Origin: Talpa occidentalis
Taxonomy: Eukaryota; Chordata; Mammalia; Eulipotyphla; Talpidae
Length of the DNA: 64,000 bases
Assembly (NCBI RefSeq): GCF_014898055.3
Contig: NW_023605194.1
Coordinates: 58,691,361 to 58,755,360 of the forward strand
Direction: 5' to 3'
A program made the translations under genes and the position numbers. Of this stretch, positions 51,134-62,921 are shown one piece after another; position 1 is the stretch's first letter, and every line of letters starts with the position of its first letter. A model generated the notes under the pieces. That model was given only the letters and a program-made list of their open reading frames with translations. It was not told the DNA's origin and made no database searches.

Positions 51134-51354
51134 GAATTCAGTTGTAGTTCATAATAAAACAAAACATGAAAACTCAGGTCTAAAAGAAATCAAGACAGGT
51201 AGCAAAGAGCATGAAAAATGAGCTATCTCAGTACTCAAATGCAGAGGAGAATAAAATCATATTCCCTTTTTAGAACCTTCCCCAGATAGGACAAAAGATT
51301 CTTGTGTACATCACACACCTAATGTAAAAATTATTATTTATGCTAAGGTGAGAA

Positions 51355-51540
51355 GAATGAATTGGCCTTTCACAGGTCTGGACTTGAATCTTGACTCTAC
51401 TTAAGTTTTCCTTCACTCTCTTGGACCAGTTGCTTACGTGCCCTGAGTCCCAGTTCTTGCTGACAATAATATCAGCTAATTTAAGGAGTTATTGTGACCT
51501 GAAATGAGAAAGTGCTACTGAATGGGCACACACTGATGAT
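51355..51540 (+). repeat. MIR SINE fragment
   Basis: 'ggacttgaatcttgactcta', 'ggaccagttgcttacgtgcc', 'gacaataatatcagctaatt' and 'ttattgtgacctgaaatgag' follow the MIR consensus in sense. Confidence 0.75.
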
Positions 51541-51589
51541 CTCTGCTGGTATACTTTGCCCACAGATAGCAGGATACTACCAGATAGGG

Positions 51590-52095
51590 TAGAGCAAATA
51601 TCTTTCAAACAAAGCCAGATCATGTGACTCCTCTGTTCAAACACTCAAGTGCTTTACTGTCCCACCCAAGGAAAAGACAGAGATGTCAGCAATGCCTGCA
51701 AGGCCCTACTCTAAGTGAACCCTGTTACTTGCGAGTCTCAATTTCCTTATACTCAGTTTAGCTCCACTGGCCATCTTGCTGCTCAAGCCTTTGCCTCAAG
51801 CCATTTGCACATGCTGTTCTTCCACAGATACCTCTTCTCTGTTCAAATGTTTTCTAATCAAAGAAGTTCTCCTACAGCAATCTAAAGAGAGTAACCACTC
51901 ATTTCTCCCTCCCCCCTTTCAGGGTTCTCTATAACTCTTATCACATGCTAATACATCAAATATTTTCTTGATTGCTGTCTTAGTATCTGTTTCCTTTTAC
52001 TATTAGGTAAGCAATCAGATTGAGCTTTTTTTTGTTTACTGTGCCTCACAGCCTAAACAGTCATTAAATATTTGTTGACTAAGTTAATTAAAGAA
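51590..52095 (+). repeat. L2 LINE 3' end
   Basis: A long sense L2 3' end: 'ccatttgcacatgctgttct', 'ttctctgttcaaatgttttc', 'ctctataactcttatcacat', then the terminal 'cattaaatatttgttgac'. Confidence 0.75.
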
Positions 52096-52799
52096 AGAAT
52101 GAAATAAGCCATGATGATTTATCACTGGCAAATTCACAAGACAAGTGTCTTAGCCCTAGACTGTGTATCTTTGAGATGAACAGGAGAAAAACAAGAGATG
52201 CAACAATGACAAGCATGTAGTATTTCCTATTGTTTCCATAAATATCCTTAGTCATGCACGATAGGAAAGGGAAGGTTTCTATGGGATAATGCTGCACAGG
52301 GAGTACACACTGCCAAATTTCTCTATGGCCCAGTCCTTAATTTTCAGTTTTTATTTTTATATTTTCTTAACCTGTTTTTTTTTAAACTTGGATAACTAAA
52401 ATATGATATTCCCAAACACAGAGCCTGTTAGATTAATAAAATCATCTATAGAATAAATTATTTCACTGTCAACTATCTTTTGGAGTCAATAACTTGACTC
52501 CTTGAAAGCTCTTGAAACCATGACCATCTCTTTAGATCCTATTTAGAACTAAAGAACCACACAGTTCTTTAGTTCTCCTCTAATTAATAAATTCTCTGAT
52601 TCCAAATATATTTACAATATTTTTGTTATAACTAGCTCATCACTTTTATTTTTAATTCATTTCACTATAGCCTGGATATTGGGTTTTTGCAGTTTCCTTA
52701 GCAGTTTTGAATTTTACATGAGGAAAAATCTACGCAGGGAAATATATGAAGCCATTAGGAGAATCTCAGAGAGAAACAAGCAACCTTTGTTAAACCATA

Positions 52800-53105
52800 A
52801 GTACTGGTCACATCCACATATATTATTTCATTTAGTTCTAACATCAACTTTTAACAATGTGAAGAAGGTTTTCTTTTGTGTTTACAAAGACTTCATCAAT
52901 AACATTAACAGCTGATGTTATTAGGTGTCAGGAATAGTGTAGCAAATAATACTGGAATGCTTTGAGATATTATCCCTATTTTTCAGAGGGGCGAACTGAG
53001 GATTACCAAAATGATTGCAGTCATCCATTATCACATGTAAGAGCTGGGTTCTCGCTGTGTTCTTTAGCCCATGCAATTTCCAGTATATACTGCTCCCCTT
53101 CAGCT
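52800..53105 (-). repeat. MIR SINE, nearly complete
   Basis: Antisense MIR order: 'tatttcatttagttctaaca', 'attatccctatttttcagag', 'ggcgaactgaggattacc', 'taagagctgggttctcgctg', 'ttctttagcccatgcaattt'. Confidence 0.75.
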
Positions 53106-53639
53106 GACTATATAACAAATTAACAGCATAGGGATTGGTGACTTACAGATGAGAGTTTAATAGAATTGTATAATTTGAGATCAAGTGTAGGCGTAGGGGT
53201 GTGTGGGGAGGGTAAATAACTGGTGAGTGGCAGGTGGCTACCACCAATGACAGTAAAAATTACAGATTATTGGGAGTCAGCCTGATTGATTGCCATTTAG
53301 CAAGTATTAATTACAAAAGATTTACAAAATCATGTAGCTAGCCTCTTAAGACTGTTTTTTGCTTGTGTGGAGAATGTAACACCTACTTTCTTTTCACTCT
53401 GTAAATACTACACTAATTTCTCAGCATTACCCTTAGTCAGAATCTTCAAAACCATTTAGATTGCCACAAGGCCAACTAGATCCTGGCTCCTAACAGGAAA
53501 TCAGAGCTTTTGCAAGAGCCACCTGTGTGAGATGACCGAACAGAGAGTTTGTTGTCCTGAAAATTCTCTGAATGAAGCACACTTCACATGTTTATCAGCA
53601 TTCTTTTTACCAACTAACAACTACCAAACATCATTCAAA

Positions 53640-53842
53640 GGTGTTTAACTCAGTATCATTTCTAATGGAAAAATTTGGAAACTATTTAAATGCCCATCAA
53701 TAGGATACTGGAAAAATAAATTATCATGCATCCAAGCAATACAGCTATAAAACATGATGACTTAGAATTTTGCATTTAATGTTATGGAAAAATAATCAAA
53801 ACAGACATATGAAGAAATGGACAACTTAAAAGTGTGAGTGTA
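53640..53842 (+). mobile_element. Old LINE-1-like 3' fragment
   Basis: 'tttaaatgcccatcaatagg', 'aaaaataaattatcatgcat' and 'aatacagctataaaacatga' match sense LINE-1 3' sequence. The SINE at 53843 interrupts it and it may continue to about 54250. Confidence 0.55.
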
Positions 53843-54149
53843 GGGGCCTCCCTGGTGGCGCAGCGGTTGAGCGCTGGGTTGCGAAGCTGCCTGCGGCCTC
53901 TGCGGCGCCGGTTCGATCCCCGGCTGCTCCCCGGCCACCGGAGGAGGGTCCCACATGGCGCGCAGACCTCTCCTGCCGCCCGCTGCTCCCCTCAGCAGTG
54001 TACTTCGGTCCTTCTGCCTGCTCTGCTCCCTGCTCTGGCTCTGGTGAATTCTCTCACCCTCCCGCGCTTCTGACTGTACCCAGTGCATGTATAAACAAAA
54101 AACAAACAAACAAACAAATAATAAATAAAAACATGCCTCTATAAAAAAA
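53843..54149 (+). mobile_element. Young tRNA-derived SINE with 3' tag
   Basis: The best-preserved plus-strand copy, with perfect target duplications AAAAGTGTGAGTGTA (53828-53842 and 54150-54164). It begins GGGGCCTCCCTGGTGGCGCA, with A box TGGCGCAGCGG and B box GGTTCGATCC. After the ATGTATAAAC...(AAAC)n(AAAT)n tail comes the tag ACATGCCTCTATAAAA. The frames of 79-115 codons inside it are not genes. Confidence 0.95.
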
Positions 54150-54848
54150 AAAAGTGTGAGTGTATATCTATATCTCTATCCAAAAGCAAGTATCTGATAG
54201 GACCCTGAACAGTTATCAAAGAATATCAGTGATGGAGATCGAGTGACCTAGTGTTTGTGTATAAATAGTCTAGTAGTTATCCTCCTGGCTAACTTGGTTG
54301 AAGTTTTATTATGAGTGTTTGCTTATTTTTGGAGTAGCCTAAAACTGCAAAACTTCTGTTTAGCAACAAAACAGGAGCAGGGTGAAAGGTAACCATAAAA
54401 GTACCATAACGTTTCAAAAGAAAAAGGCATGAAGTTGCTGTATGTTAAACACTGGGATATTCAGATCCATATTGAACTAGATTTTCAAGTCAAACAAACT
54501 GTAGACTAGCCCTTAAAAGCAGACCTTAGATCATATTCCTTCTCTCTCATTTGGTTGAAACAACTAATATTAAAATAGAATTAATTATGAATTGTAATGA
54601 TAAAATATCATTCACAAGAATCCACTGTAGTAGCATTTACATATATCTTGGAAGTCATAGAAGTAATAATTCTTACATAGTAATTTTTAATTTTAATATA
54701 TACTATCTGATTTTATATGTCTATAAGATAAGATGCTTTTTGAAAGAGAGTATAACAAAGTAGAGAAAGGGGAGTTTGGGTGAGGACCATGGGCACTTTG
54801 ATGGGAAAACTATGATAAACACAGCTGAAGGGAGAAATCCTATAGTGT

Positions 54849-55117
54849 GGGGCCTCCCTGGTGGTGCAGACAGTTGAATTCAGTGCTGTGAAGCTGTCTG
54901 CAACCTCTGCAGTGCTGGTTCGATCCCCGCAGGCTGCGGAGATGCCCACATGGTGCTGCAGACCTCCCCTGTCTTGCACACTGCTCCCCTCAGCAGTGTA
55001 TTTCAGTCAGTCTGCCTCTTCTGTTCCCCACTCTGTCTCTGGTGAATCCTCTAACCCTCCTGCACAACTGGCCTGTACCCTGATTCTTATATAAATAAAT
55101 CTTTAAAAAAATATATG
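54849..55117 (+). mobile_element. tRNA-derived SINE, older subfamily
   Basis: Perfect target duplications AAATCCTATAGTGT (54835-54848 and 55118-55131). B box GGTTCGATCC is intact. The tail is ATAAATAAATCTTTAAA. Confidence 0.93.
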
Positions 55118-55339
55118 AAATCCTATAGTGTAAAAAAAAAGGATATAAATATATATATACACATGTAAAAAATAAAAGCATATAATGAAAGTTTTAACTT
55201 ATGAATACATGCACCAGAAAAGGCTAATCTTTACAGGTAGAATATATACTATTGGTTACCTAGACTGGGAGTGAGAATGGACAGTGTTTGCAAACAGACA
55301 CAAGAGTTCTTTTTTGAGTAGCAGAAATTGTACTAAGAC

Positions 55340-55650
55340 AGGATTGTAGGAATAACTAGTATGTAACAAGTATAGGAATGACTAGTATGTAACTAGTGTA
55401 GGAATGTAACTAGCATGTACTAGTATGTAACTAGTATAGGAACAGTTACATACTATTAGTTACATACATACATACAGTTCCTATACATAACTAGTATAGG
55501 AATAGTATGTAACTAGTATAGGAATAACTACTATGTAACTAGTATAGTTATGTATGTATTAGTATGTATTAGTATGTAACTAGTAGGTACTAGTCTAGGA
55601 ATGTAACTAGTATGTAATTAGTATAGGAATTACTAGTAGGTAAATTATAT
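55340..55650 (+). repeat. Degenerate CTAGTATGTAA/CTAGTATAGGAAT tandem repeat with palindrome
   Basis: Irregular tandem copies of two related words, CTAGTATGTAA and CTAGTATAGGAAT. An inverted pair, GTATAGGAAC (55434-55443) and GTTCCTATAC (55477-55486), can form a hairpin. The array runs straight into a SINE that has lost its 5' half. Confidence 0.85.
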
Positions 55651-55656
55651 CTATCC

Positions 55657-55804
55657 TGTCTCGCCTGCTGCTCCACTCAGCAGTGTATTTTAGTCAGTCT
55701 GCCTGTACTGTTCCCCATTCTGTCTCTGGTGAATCCTCTCCCCACATCTCTAGTCCGTACCCCAGCTCTTGTATGCATAAATAAATAAATCTTTTTTTAA
55801 AAAA
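55657..55804 (+). mobile_element. 5'-truncated tRNA-derived SINE
   Basis: Only the 3' half remains, from CCTGTCTCGCCTGCTGCTCC to AAATAAATAAATCTTTTTTT. It has no A or B box. The missing half lies where the tandem array begins. No target duplication is clear. Confidence 0.85.
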
Positions 55805-56479
55805 GTGGTAAATTGAAGTCTCATTTCCATATAAAAGTAAGATCATTCAAATGTGCATAATTATCGAATTTTTTTAAATTTTGTAGTCAAGAAAATGTAT
55901 TTGGGCAATGCCTTTTTTTATTTTAACATGCAAACTATAGTCACTGGCAAGTTAATGTAAACTAGGAATTTGTTTTCCCCTCTTAAAAAAATAAAAGCAC
56001 CTTATTTATAGATATTATAAGATAAAATCAGATAGCAATGTGAAAATACTGCAATGGAGTCTCATAAATGGTATTTACTATTACAATTCATAATTAAATC
56101 TGATTTAGAAAAGAATGTGAGAAAAGGAATATGAGATTTCTCTTAAGTAGTTTTACTTTCACAGAGGAAAAAATACTACTCTGACTAAAGTAACATTTCT
56201 GGACATAACTTCCACATATGTAGAAGGATCTGACATACACATTCATGAAAGTAAGGAAAATTTTTTAAGTACACAGAAATTTCTGTTCTACAAAGTAGAA
56301 GATTGTATTCCTCTACAAAAAGATACTAATTTTTACATGAGAATTTCCTTTATTATGTCATAGTACTATCATTTTCAGGCACACATTAACCAAAACCTTA
56401 ATAGAAAAGCGCCTGTTTTCAATCTGTTATTAAAATGGCGTCTTTCAGGAATCCACAGTGTCAATCCTCACCTTCCTCT

Positions 56480-56660
56480 TTGCACTACAGAATAACAGCT
56501 CACATTTGGTTGTTCCTTAATCAATGTCTGGACTATGGTACCAGGTTTGTTCCTGGTACAGGATACAGAAGTGAGGAGAGCATTAGGAACCTGACAGCCT
56601 GTGTGGCACAAGTCCAAGTGACAGAGCATGCAGACAATGGGTTAGGATGGGTTAGGGATG
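56480..56660 (-). repeat. L2-like LINE fragment
   Basis: 'tgtctggactatggtaccag', 'ttcctggtacaggatacaga' and 'ttaggaacctgacagcctgt' follow the reverse complement of an L2 3' region. Confidence 0.5.
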
Positions 56661-56668
56661 GGTTAGGG
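56639..56668 (+). repeat. Short GGGTTAGGGAT tandem repeat, possible G-quadruplex
   Basis: Almost three copies of an 11-base unit containing TTAGGG. Five GGG runs with loops of 7, 3, 2 and 3 bases satisfy the usual G-quadruplex pattern on the plus strand. This is the template strand of PRKG1, so the transcript would carry the C-rich version. Confidence 0.8.
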
Positions 56669-57115
56669 ATGTCAGACTTGGATAGTGTTTTGGTCAAGCA
56701 GTGTAGAGACATGGCATTGCTATATATCTACATCGAAAAGATTTTATGTGTAAAACTTATTTCAACAATTAATGACTAATGTTTATGTATGGCCAGACAT
56801 ACCATTTTCAGAACAAAGGAATACAGAGAAATAGCTTATTTTTATTTGTCTTTTCATCTACTCCACCTGCCACTTGCACAAGAGTGTTTCTCTATTTTAC
56901 TTGTTTCCTTTCCCAGATTCACTGGAACCCCACATCAAGAATTTTAATAATGCCATTTGCTCTGTAATTTGCCATCAGATTAAAATTAATTTCTACAGCT
57001 AATGACAAGAAATAACAAGAAACATCTGTATTATTAAATTCAGTTTGATCAAAATAGCAGTCAAACTATTTTCACAGAGGGTTTTTTTAAAAGGTGTTCC
57101 TTACAAGTACATATA

Positions 57116-57380
57116 TTTTTAAAGATTTTATTTATTTATGCATACAAGAACCGGGGGTACAGGCCAGATGTGCAGGAGGGTGAGAGGATTCACCAGAGAC
57201 AGGGAACAGAACAGGCAAACTGACTGAAATACACTGCTGAGGGGAGCAGCGGGCAAGACAGGAGAGGTCTGCCATGCCATGTGGGTATCTCCCCATCGGG
57301 CCAGGATCAAACCTGCGCTGCAGAGGCTGCGGACAGCTTCACAGTGCTGTGCTCAACCACCTGCGCCACCAGGGAGGCCC
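57116..57380 (-). mobile_element. tRNA-derived SINE, older subfamily
   Basis: Starts with AAAGATTTTATTTATTTATG and ends GCGCCACCAGGGAGGCCC. A segment is missing in the 'gacagggaacagaacagg' area compared with other copies. No clear target duplication was seen. Confidence 0.88.
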
Positions 57381-57745
57381 AGTTTTAATTTTTTTTTAAA
57401 GTATTTAATTTTCAAGCTTTTCTATGTTTCTATTTATAATCACAATATGAATAAATGGTTAGATTATTTTATAGAAATTACTTACAAATCAATAAACACT
57501 TGTGATTTCCCTCAATAAGAAATTAGCTATGGTTCATATTGACTCAAAAGGTTACGTAAATTGATTCAAGATTTTTCACTTAACTGTGATTTCTACTGAA
57601 AAATGTGACTGACATTGAAACACTGATTACTGAAACTTAAGCATATCATTTTTTGACCCTGCACTACCAGTGTTAAAACTTACTCATTTGTAATGATTGT
57701 CAAAATTGATATTTATGTGATCTCATTATCTGATACATTTTATTT

Positions 57746-58060
57746 TATTTTATTTTATTTTTTATAGAGGCATGCTTTATTTGTTTGCTGGTTTGTTTGT
57801 TTGTTTTGTTTATACATGCACTGGGTACAGTCAGAAGCGCGGGAGGGTGAGAGAATTCACCAGAGCCAGAGCGGGGAGCAGAGCAGGCAGAAGGACCGAA
57901 GTACACTGCTGAGGGGAGCAGCGGGCGGCAGGAGAGGTCTGCACACCATGTGGGACCCTCCTCCGGTGGCCGGGGAGCAGCCGGGGATCGAACCGGCGCT
58001 GCAGAGGCCGCGGGCAGCTTCGCAACCCAGCGCTCAACCGCTGCGCCACCAGGGAGGCCC
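57746..58060 (-). mobile_element. Young tRNA-derived SINE with 3' tag
   Basis: Perfect 20-base target duplications TTATCTGATACATTTTATTT (57726-57745 and 58061-58080). Most CpGs are intact. It carries the CATGCCTCTATAAAA tag beyond the (AAAC)n tail. This is the copy with the strongest signs of recent insertion. Confidence 0.96.
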
Positions 58061-59299
58061 TTATCTGATACATTTTATTTGATTATTTGATAAAGGAAAA
58101 TATTTTATTTTTCCTACCCAGTATTTTTATTTCTATGCATAATCACACTCATGTAAAAGAGACACAGCAATGTGACTGTTTTTGAAATTTGCTTTAACAT
58201 TTTTAAGTCGATAACATGAAAATTTCACATTTCAATGTGTAAGTTGAAATAATTTCTTTCAGTTATTTATTGACTGAAAATTTGAACTGAAATGGAACAG
58301 AGAATCCCACATTGTGAAAGAACTCTCTGAGATGTGATCAGGTTAACACATGAAAGGTTTTACATTCTAGTTATATTTTTGAGGTTAAGGCATAAGTGAT
58401 GTATAATTTTTTAAATTTTAATCATGATGTATAATAAAACCTTAATGTCATAAATTATGCTATTCTTTACCTATCTGACAGTTTAAATATCAAAGGATAG
58501 CTTCTTCCCTAATGTTTTGTACTTCAAATGTAGTTAAGTCAGTTCAACATACATTTAGTGATTTTACTTTTTTTTTTTAAGTGATTTTACTTTAAACTGT
58601 CACATTAAACATTTAAACTGTTATGTTTATGTGAATGTGGAACTTGAGATGGTAGCCACGACCATGTAATGCTTCCCTTGGGTTAAGTTACTTTTTTAAA
58701 CTTTTTTTGGGTATGGATGTTCTTCCCAGGTGAATTTGACAGGTGACCAACTTGAGCTTGGGTTAAGAATCAAGCCATCTCACAGCTTAATGTTCAAGCT
58801 AATACATGGTTATGTGTCAATGTCAATATCAATGGAGATATTAATATGAGGGACAGATATGACTAGCAATAAGTATCTAATTAGTGCACTATACTGATAC
58901 ATACAAATGATCCTTTCCATATTTTTTTCCTAGAAACAAAGAAACATTTTTGTACTTTTTTCAAAGAACACAGGTATTCAGCTTTACTAACAATCATAAG
59001 GGAATTGTTTTTCCCTCACATGGAAGGGATCTCTCTTTGAAAGTGCTTACATAAAATTTTCAGGGTTGAGGAATACATCTTGGCACAAAACAAATTACTT
59101 TATTTAGAAGAGGAGTTATTTTGGGAGTTGAGCCACCTAAAAATAGTTCCTCCGGTCACCTTATAGTGTATTCTTTCATTTCACAGACAGAATTTGAGAG
59201 CTGAATCTCTATTTATACACTTTCGTCACTTGACCTAATGCACACAAATGCCTTGTCTTTAAAGTCTGGTCTCCTTTATGAATATAATAGTTACCCTCT

Positions 59300-59715
59300 A
59301 TTAACAATAATATCTCTCACTGCTCTCTCATATAACTTCTGCTCTAGTCCCATTTGCCTGGTGTCTGTGAGAACACGTGGCCTTCTATCTTGTACCTTTG
59401 GCTGAAACAGCCTTTCCCCATCTGTTCATTTAAATCCCAGCTTATTTTCTAAGTCCTTGCTTGACTTTTGCATCTTTTCAAGGCTTTCTCAGGTCCTTTT
59501 TTACTACTCTATTCCACATGTTCCTTCTCTTTCTGAAACACTGAATACCTTTTTGCATAATTTAGAATTTACTATAATCCTGAAGGAGTTCATTTGGTGT
59601 TTTTCATGTGTGTTAGAAGGCAGGAATCCCATGAAGGCAAGAATCACATCTATATTCTGAATACCACAAAAATAAAATTTAGCTCATTTTAAAAATATGT
59701 AATTTGTTGAATGTG
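59300..59715 (+). repeat. L2 LINE 3' end
   Basis: Sense order: 'gaaacagcctttccccatct', 'tttaaatcccagcttatttt', 'aaggcaagaatcacatctat' and 'tatgtaatttgttgaatgtg'. Confidence 0.6.
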
Positions 59716-60299
59716 ATATGCGTAAAACTTCAACTTGGTGAAAAGAAAAACAAATTTTGTCACAGAAAACAAAAAGTGATTGCAATCATAGTGCTAATTT
59801 GTGGATAAAATGCTTTATCACCCATTACCTTAAGCCTTGGGAAGACATGCCTAATGCTGTCTAGATGAGAAATTTTTAACATTTTACTTTACTGTAGGAC
59901 CTTTATTACAAAAACTTTTAATGAAAAATATTCATTTGAATAAATGGCAAAGCATATATTTACACTGATAAGATGAATTCCTGAACCTCTTATTTCATTT
60001 GCATATTCAAAATAGAGATAAACTTTTCTACCTGTGATTTCTGCATAGATAGTGGTTTTTGGTTAGATATTTTAGGAGCTACAATATATTGTAACTATAC
60101 CTATTATGCTCAATTATTGTTTATTGAGTTGGATTTTCATTGCTTTGGATTTTCATTAGCTATCTGAATAATTTTCTCAGAAATCACTACAATTTGTCAC
60201 AACATTTTGCATCAGTTTTAATTTTTTTTAAGATTAAACATAAAATGAGAATGACATATTTAATAATAAACCAAGTAGTGGATGCCAAGACAAAAGACT

Positions 60300-60860
60300 G
60301 TTAAAATAAGACAAATTGTGTTTTCAACCAGTGTATTGTCCTTATTCACTGTGGTTACAGGCAGACACAGGTCTCAGGGCAGCGGGGTTTCCCTGGGCAT
60401 CCTGTGCAGCATAAATCACCATGGCACATATGGCAGCGCTGCACAGTGATCCCACAGCTATCCTATTTCATTGCCATGTGGCTTGGCAGTAAGAAACTCT
60501 TGAAAGAGTTTGATCTTACATGGGGTTTCCCTTTGGAGTTAGGCTGCCCTCTTTCATAATGATGAAAGAACATTCTATTGAAGAGCAATGGGGTTACCAC
60601 CTGATATCTTGCTTAATCATCTCTTGGTCTCTATTTTTCTTTCACTTGTTTACATACCCATCCAGGCCTGCTTGCATAATGTCTAGGCAGCTGGCAAAAA
60701 TACCAGAGAGTGTTATGCATGGCTATATGTAAAGCCCCCTGACCCAGGTTCACATGCATGGTTCACTAGTTAGGCAAAGTTCTTGCAACTTGTTACCACA
60801 GCGCCCCCTCCTGGGCCAACTGATGTGAACTATGCCACAGAAGGAATGAAAGGTAACTTT
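60300..60860. promoter_or_regulatory. Candidate intronic regulatory element
   Basis: About 560 bases of higher GC than either side, without recognisable repeats, containing a strong CTCF-type motif at 60801-60814. The 70-codon frame at 60520-60732 resembles no known protein. Function is inferred from composition and motif. Confidence 0.35.
60801..60814 (-). promoter_or_regulatory. CTCF-type binding motif
   Basis: The minus strand reads CCAGGAGGGGGCGC, which matches the CTCF core CCASYAGRKGGCRS at 13 of 14 positions; the mismatch is G at the fifth position, where C or T is expected. The flanking bases (CAC to the left on the plus strand, GCC to the right) are also GC-rich. Confidence 0.6.
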
Positions 60861-61289
60861 TGCAAACCACTTGGCAAGAACTAGACCCTTATCATGCCCA
60901 GTTGCAGTGCCATGTCTTAAGAAGACTGTGAGAAATTATATTGATGACTTTCTATTGAGAGGTTAAGTTGTGGGTCTTTATAATTTGGAAGAAAAATGGA
61001 TAAATAAAAGCAGACTACCTCTGGTACACAGAGGTTCAGGGTGAGGAAGACAGGAAACTGTTTCCCATTTCTACTCATGACAGATCAGAAAGTAAGGAGC
61101 TTTAGTAGTTTAGGAGAATTTAATAGAAACTATCACTAAAGGTCATTTGAAGACCTCAGTCTCTTAGAGAAATGCTTCCACTCTCAGGACTGACCTAACA
61201 ATGGGAGGAAAAAGGGGTAAAAAATTTCCATTCTCTTCCTTTTCTGTGGGTATAGATGGAAATGATAGCATGTTTAAATAATAATTATT

Positions 61290-61465
61290 ATAACATTGAC
61301 AACACTTACTGATCTAAGATATGTAAGGTAAGGTCTATTTGGCAGACTTGAGCTCATTTAAACTTTGCAATGCAGTGAGGAACTTATCCTCTTAAGAAAC
61401 AAAGAAACTGACAATCACGATTAAGTAAATGACTAAGCATATATAGCCTGTAAGGTCTGAATCCA
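61290..61465 (-). repeat. MIR SINE fragment
   Basis: Antisense MIR order: 'cttgagctcatttaaacttt', 'acttatcctcttaagaaaca', 'acaaagaaactgacaatcac', 'gtaaggtctgaatccag'. Confidence 0.75.
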
Positions 61466-61815
61466 GAAAGTTTCTAGAAACCTAGCTTTTAGCTGCTATG
61501 TTATGCTGTGCTGTATTTTTCATCCATAGATATTTTATCACTAAAATAGGACCAGCAAAAGAGTCAGAGAAGGAAAAGCCACTTTAGGTTTGACAGAAAA
61601 AAAAGCTAATAGCAGATAATTGTAACAACTAATACAGATTCCTATATTCTGGAATTTTTTAAAGAAAGGTGTATATGTGACAATGGCATTAAGAATCTTA
61701 GTATTTTTTAGAGTCAGAGTAATAGAAAGCTTATGATTAAATATTAGTAGTTCCAAACAATAACAACAGCTCTTTGATAACTACATAATCTTAGGCCACT
61801 TCCATGCACCATTTT

Positions 61816-62090
61816 TTAAAAAAGTTTTTTTTTTTAAATTTATTCCTGCATACAAGAACTGGGGTACAGGCCAGATGTGTGGGAGGGTGAGAGGATTCAC
61901 CAGAGACAGAACAGGAAACAGAACAGGCAGACTGACTGAAATACACTGCTGAAGGGAGCAGGGGGCTAGTCAGGAGAGGTCTGCACCACCATGTGGGTAT
62001 CTCCCTGGCGGGCAAGGATTGAAACCACACTGCAGAGACTGCAACAGCTTCACAGTGCTGCGCTCAACTGCCTGCACTACCAGGAGGCCC
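61816..62090 (-). mobile_element. tRNA-derived SINE, older subfamily
   Basis: Poly-T, then AAATTTATTCCTGCATACAA at the left and CACTACCAGGAGGCCC at the right. Imperfect flanks (GCACCATTTTTTA, GGAACCATTTTTGA) may be the target duplication. Confidence 0.88.
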
Positions 62091-62134
62091 TATAGGAACC
62101 ATTTTTGACTTGTATAAAATGTATATTATGCCTC

Positions 62135-62378
62135 GGGGCCTCCCTGGTGATGTAGGGTTTAAGTCTCAGTGCAATCACCACAACGGCCTGAGTTCAATTC
62201 TTGGCCAGGGAGCTACCTACATGGCACAGCAGACCTTTCCTGTCTTGCCCACTGTTTCCCCTCAGCAGGATATTTCAGTAAATCTGCCTGTTCTTCTCCC
62301 TATTCTGTCTCTGGTGAATCCTCTCACCAGCTGCACTTCCTTCCCCAGGTCTTCTATGCAAAAAATTAAAAAAAAAAA
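62135..62378 (+). mobile_element. tRNA-derived SINE, older subfamily
   Basis: Starts GGGGCCTCCCTGGTGATGTA and ends in an A-rich tail. The flanks ATGTATATTATGCCTC and ATGGATATCATGCTTT look like a diverged target duplication. Confidence 0.88.
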
Positions 62379-62662
62379 ATGGATATCATGCTTTATGTTC
62401 TTCTCCCAACATTGCTATAAAGGCAAAATTGTATGTGAAAGCAATTTCCAGATTATAAAAGCAATGTTCATATGAAAGGCTTGATTAGTAAGGGGTAATA
62501 TCAGTTTATTATGTAAATACCTAAACTCTCCCTCTGCCTTAGAAATGCTGCCACCTCCCAGCAGTGCTGCTCTTCCATGCACTAAGTGCATGCTGCTCAT
62601 ACTATGATTATGAATTAAATTCTTAAGTTTTACATTATTGTCCTTTCGACTGGATATTTTAT

Positions 62663-62921
62663 TTTTTATTTTTTTAAAGATTAATTTATTCAAGAACTGG
62701 GATACAGGTCAGAGGTGTGGGAGGGTGAGAGAATTCACCAGAAACAGAGTAGGGAACAGAACAGGCAGACAGACCAAAGACACTGCTGAAGGGAGCAGTG
62801 GGCAAGACAGGAGAGGTCTGCCGCACCATGTGGGTTTCTCGCTGGCCAGCTGGGAATCGAACCCACACTGCAGACAGCTTCTCAGCATGGCGCTCAACCC
62901 ACTGCGCCACCAGGGAGGCCC
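62663..62921 (-). mobile_element. tRNA-derived SINE, older subfamily
   Basis: Target duplications TCGACTGGATATTTTAT (62646-62662) and TCGAGTGGATATTTTAT (62922-62938) differ at one base. The B box on the minus strand (GGTTCGATTCC) is intact. It is intermediate in age. Confidence 0.92.

Noticed and set aside
53843..53935. tRNA gene suggested by A and B boxes
   Set aside because: The boxes belong to the tRNA-derived SINE head. The sequence does not fold into a complete cloverleaf with an anticodon arm that I could verify, and many copies share it.
53762..54109. Recurring 60-116-codon frames with shared sequence (also at 12189, 38495, 42413 and 57801, and their opposite strands)
   Set aside because: They lie within young copies of the tRNA-derived SINE. 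The similarity comes from recent shared ancestry of the SINE, not from selection on a protein.
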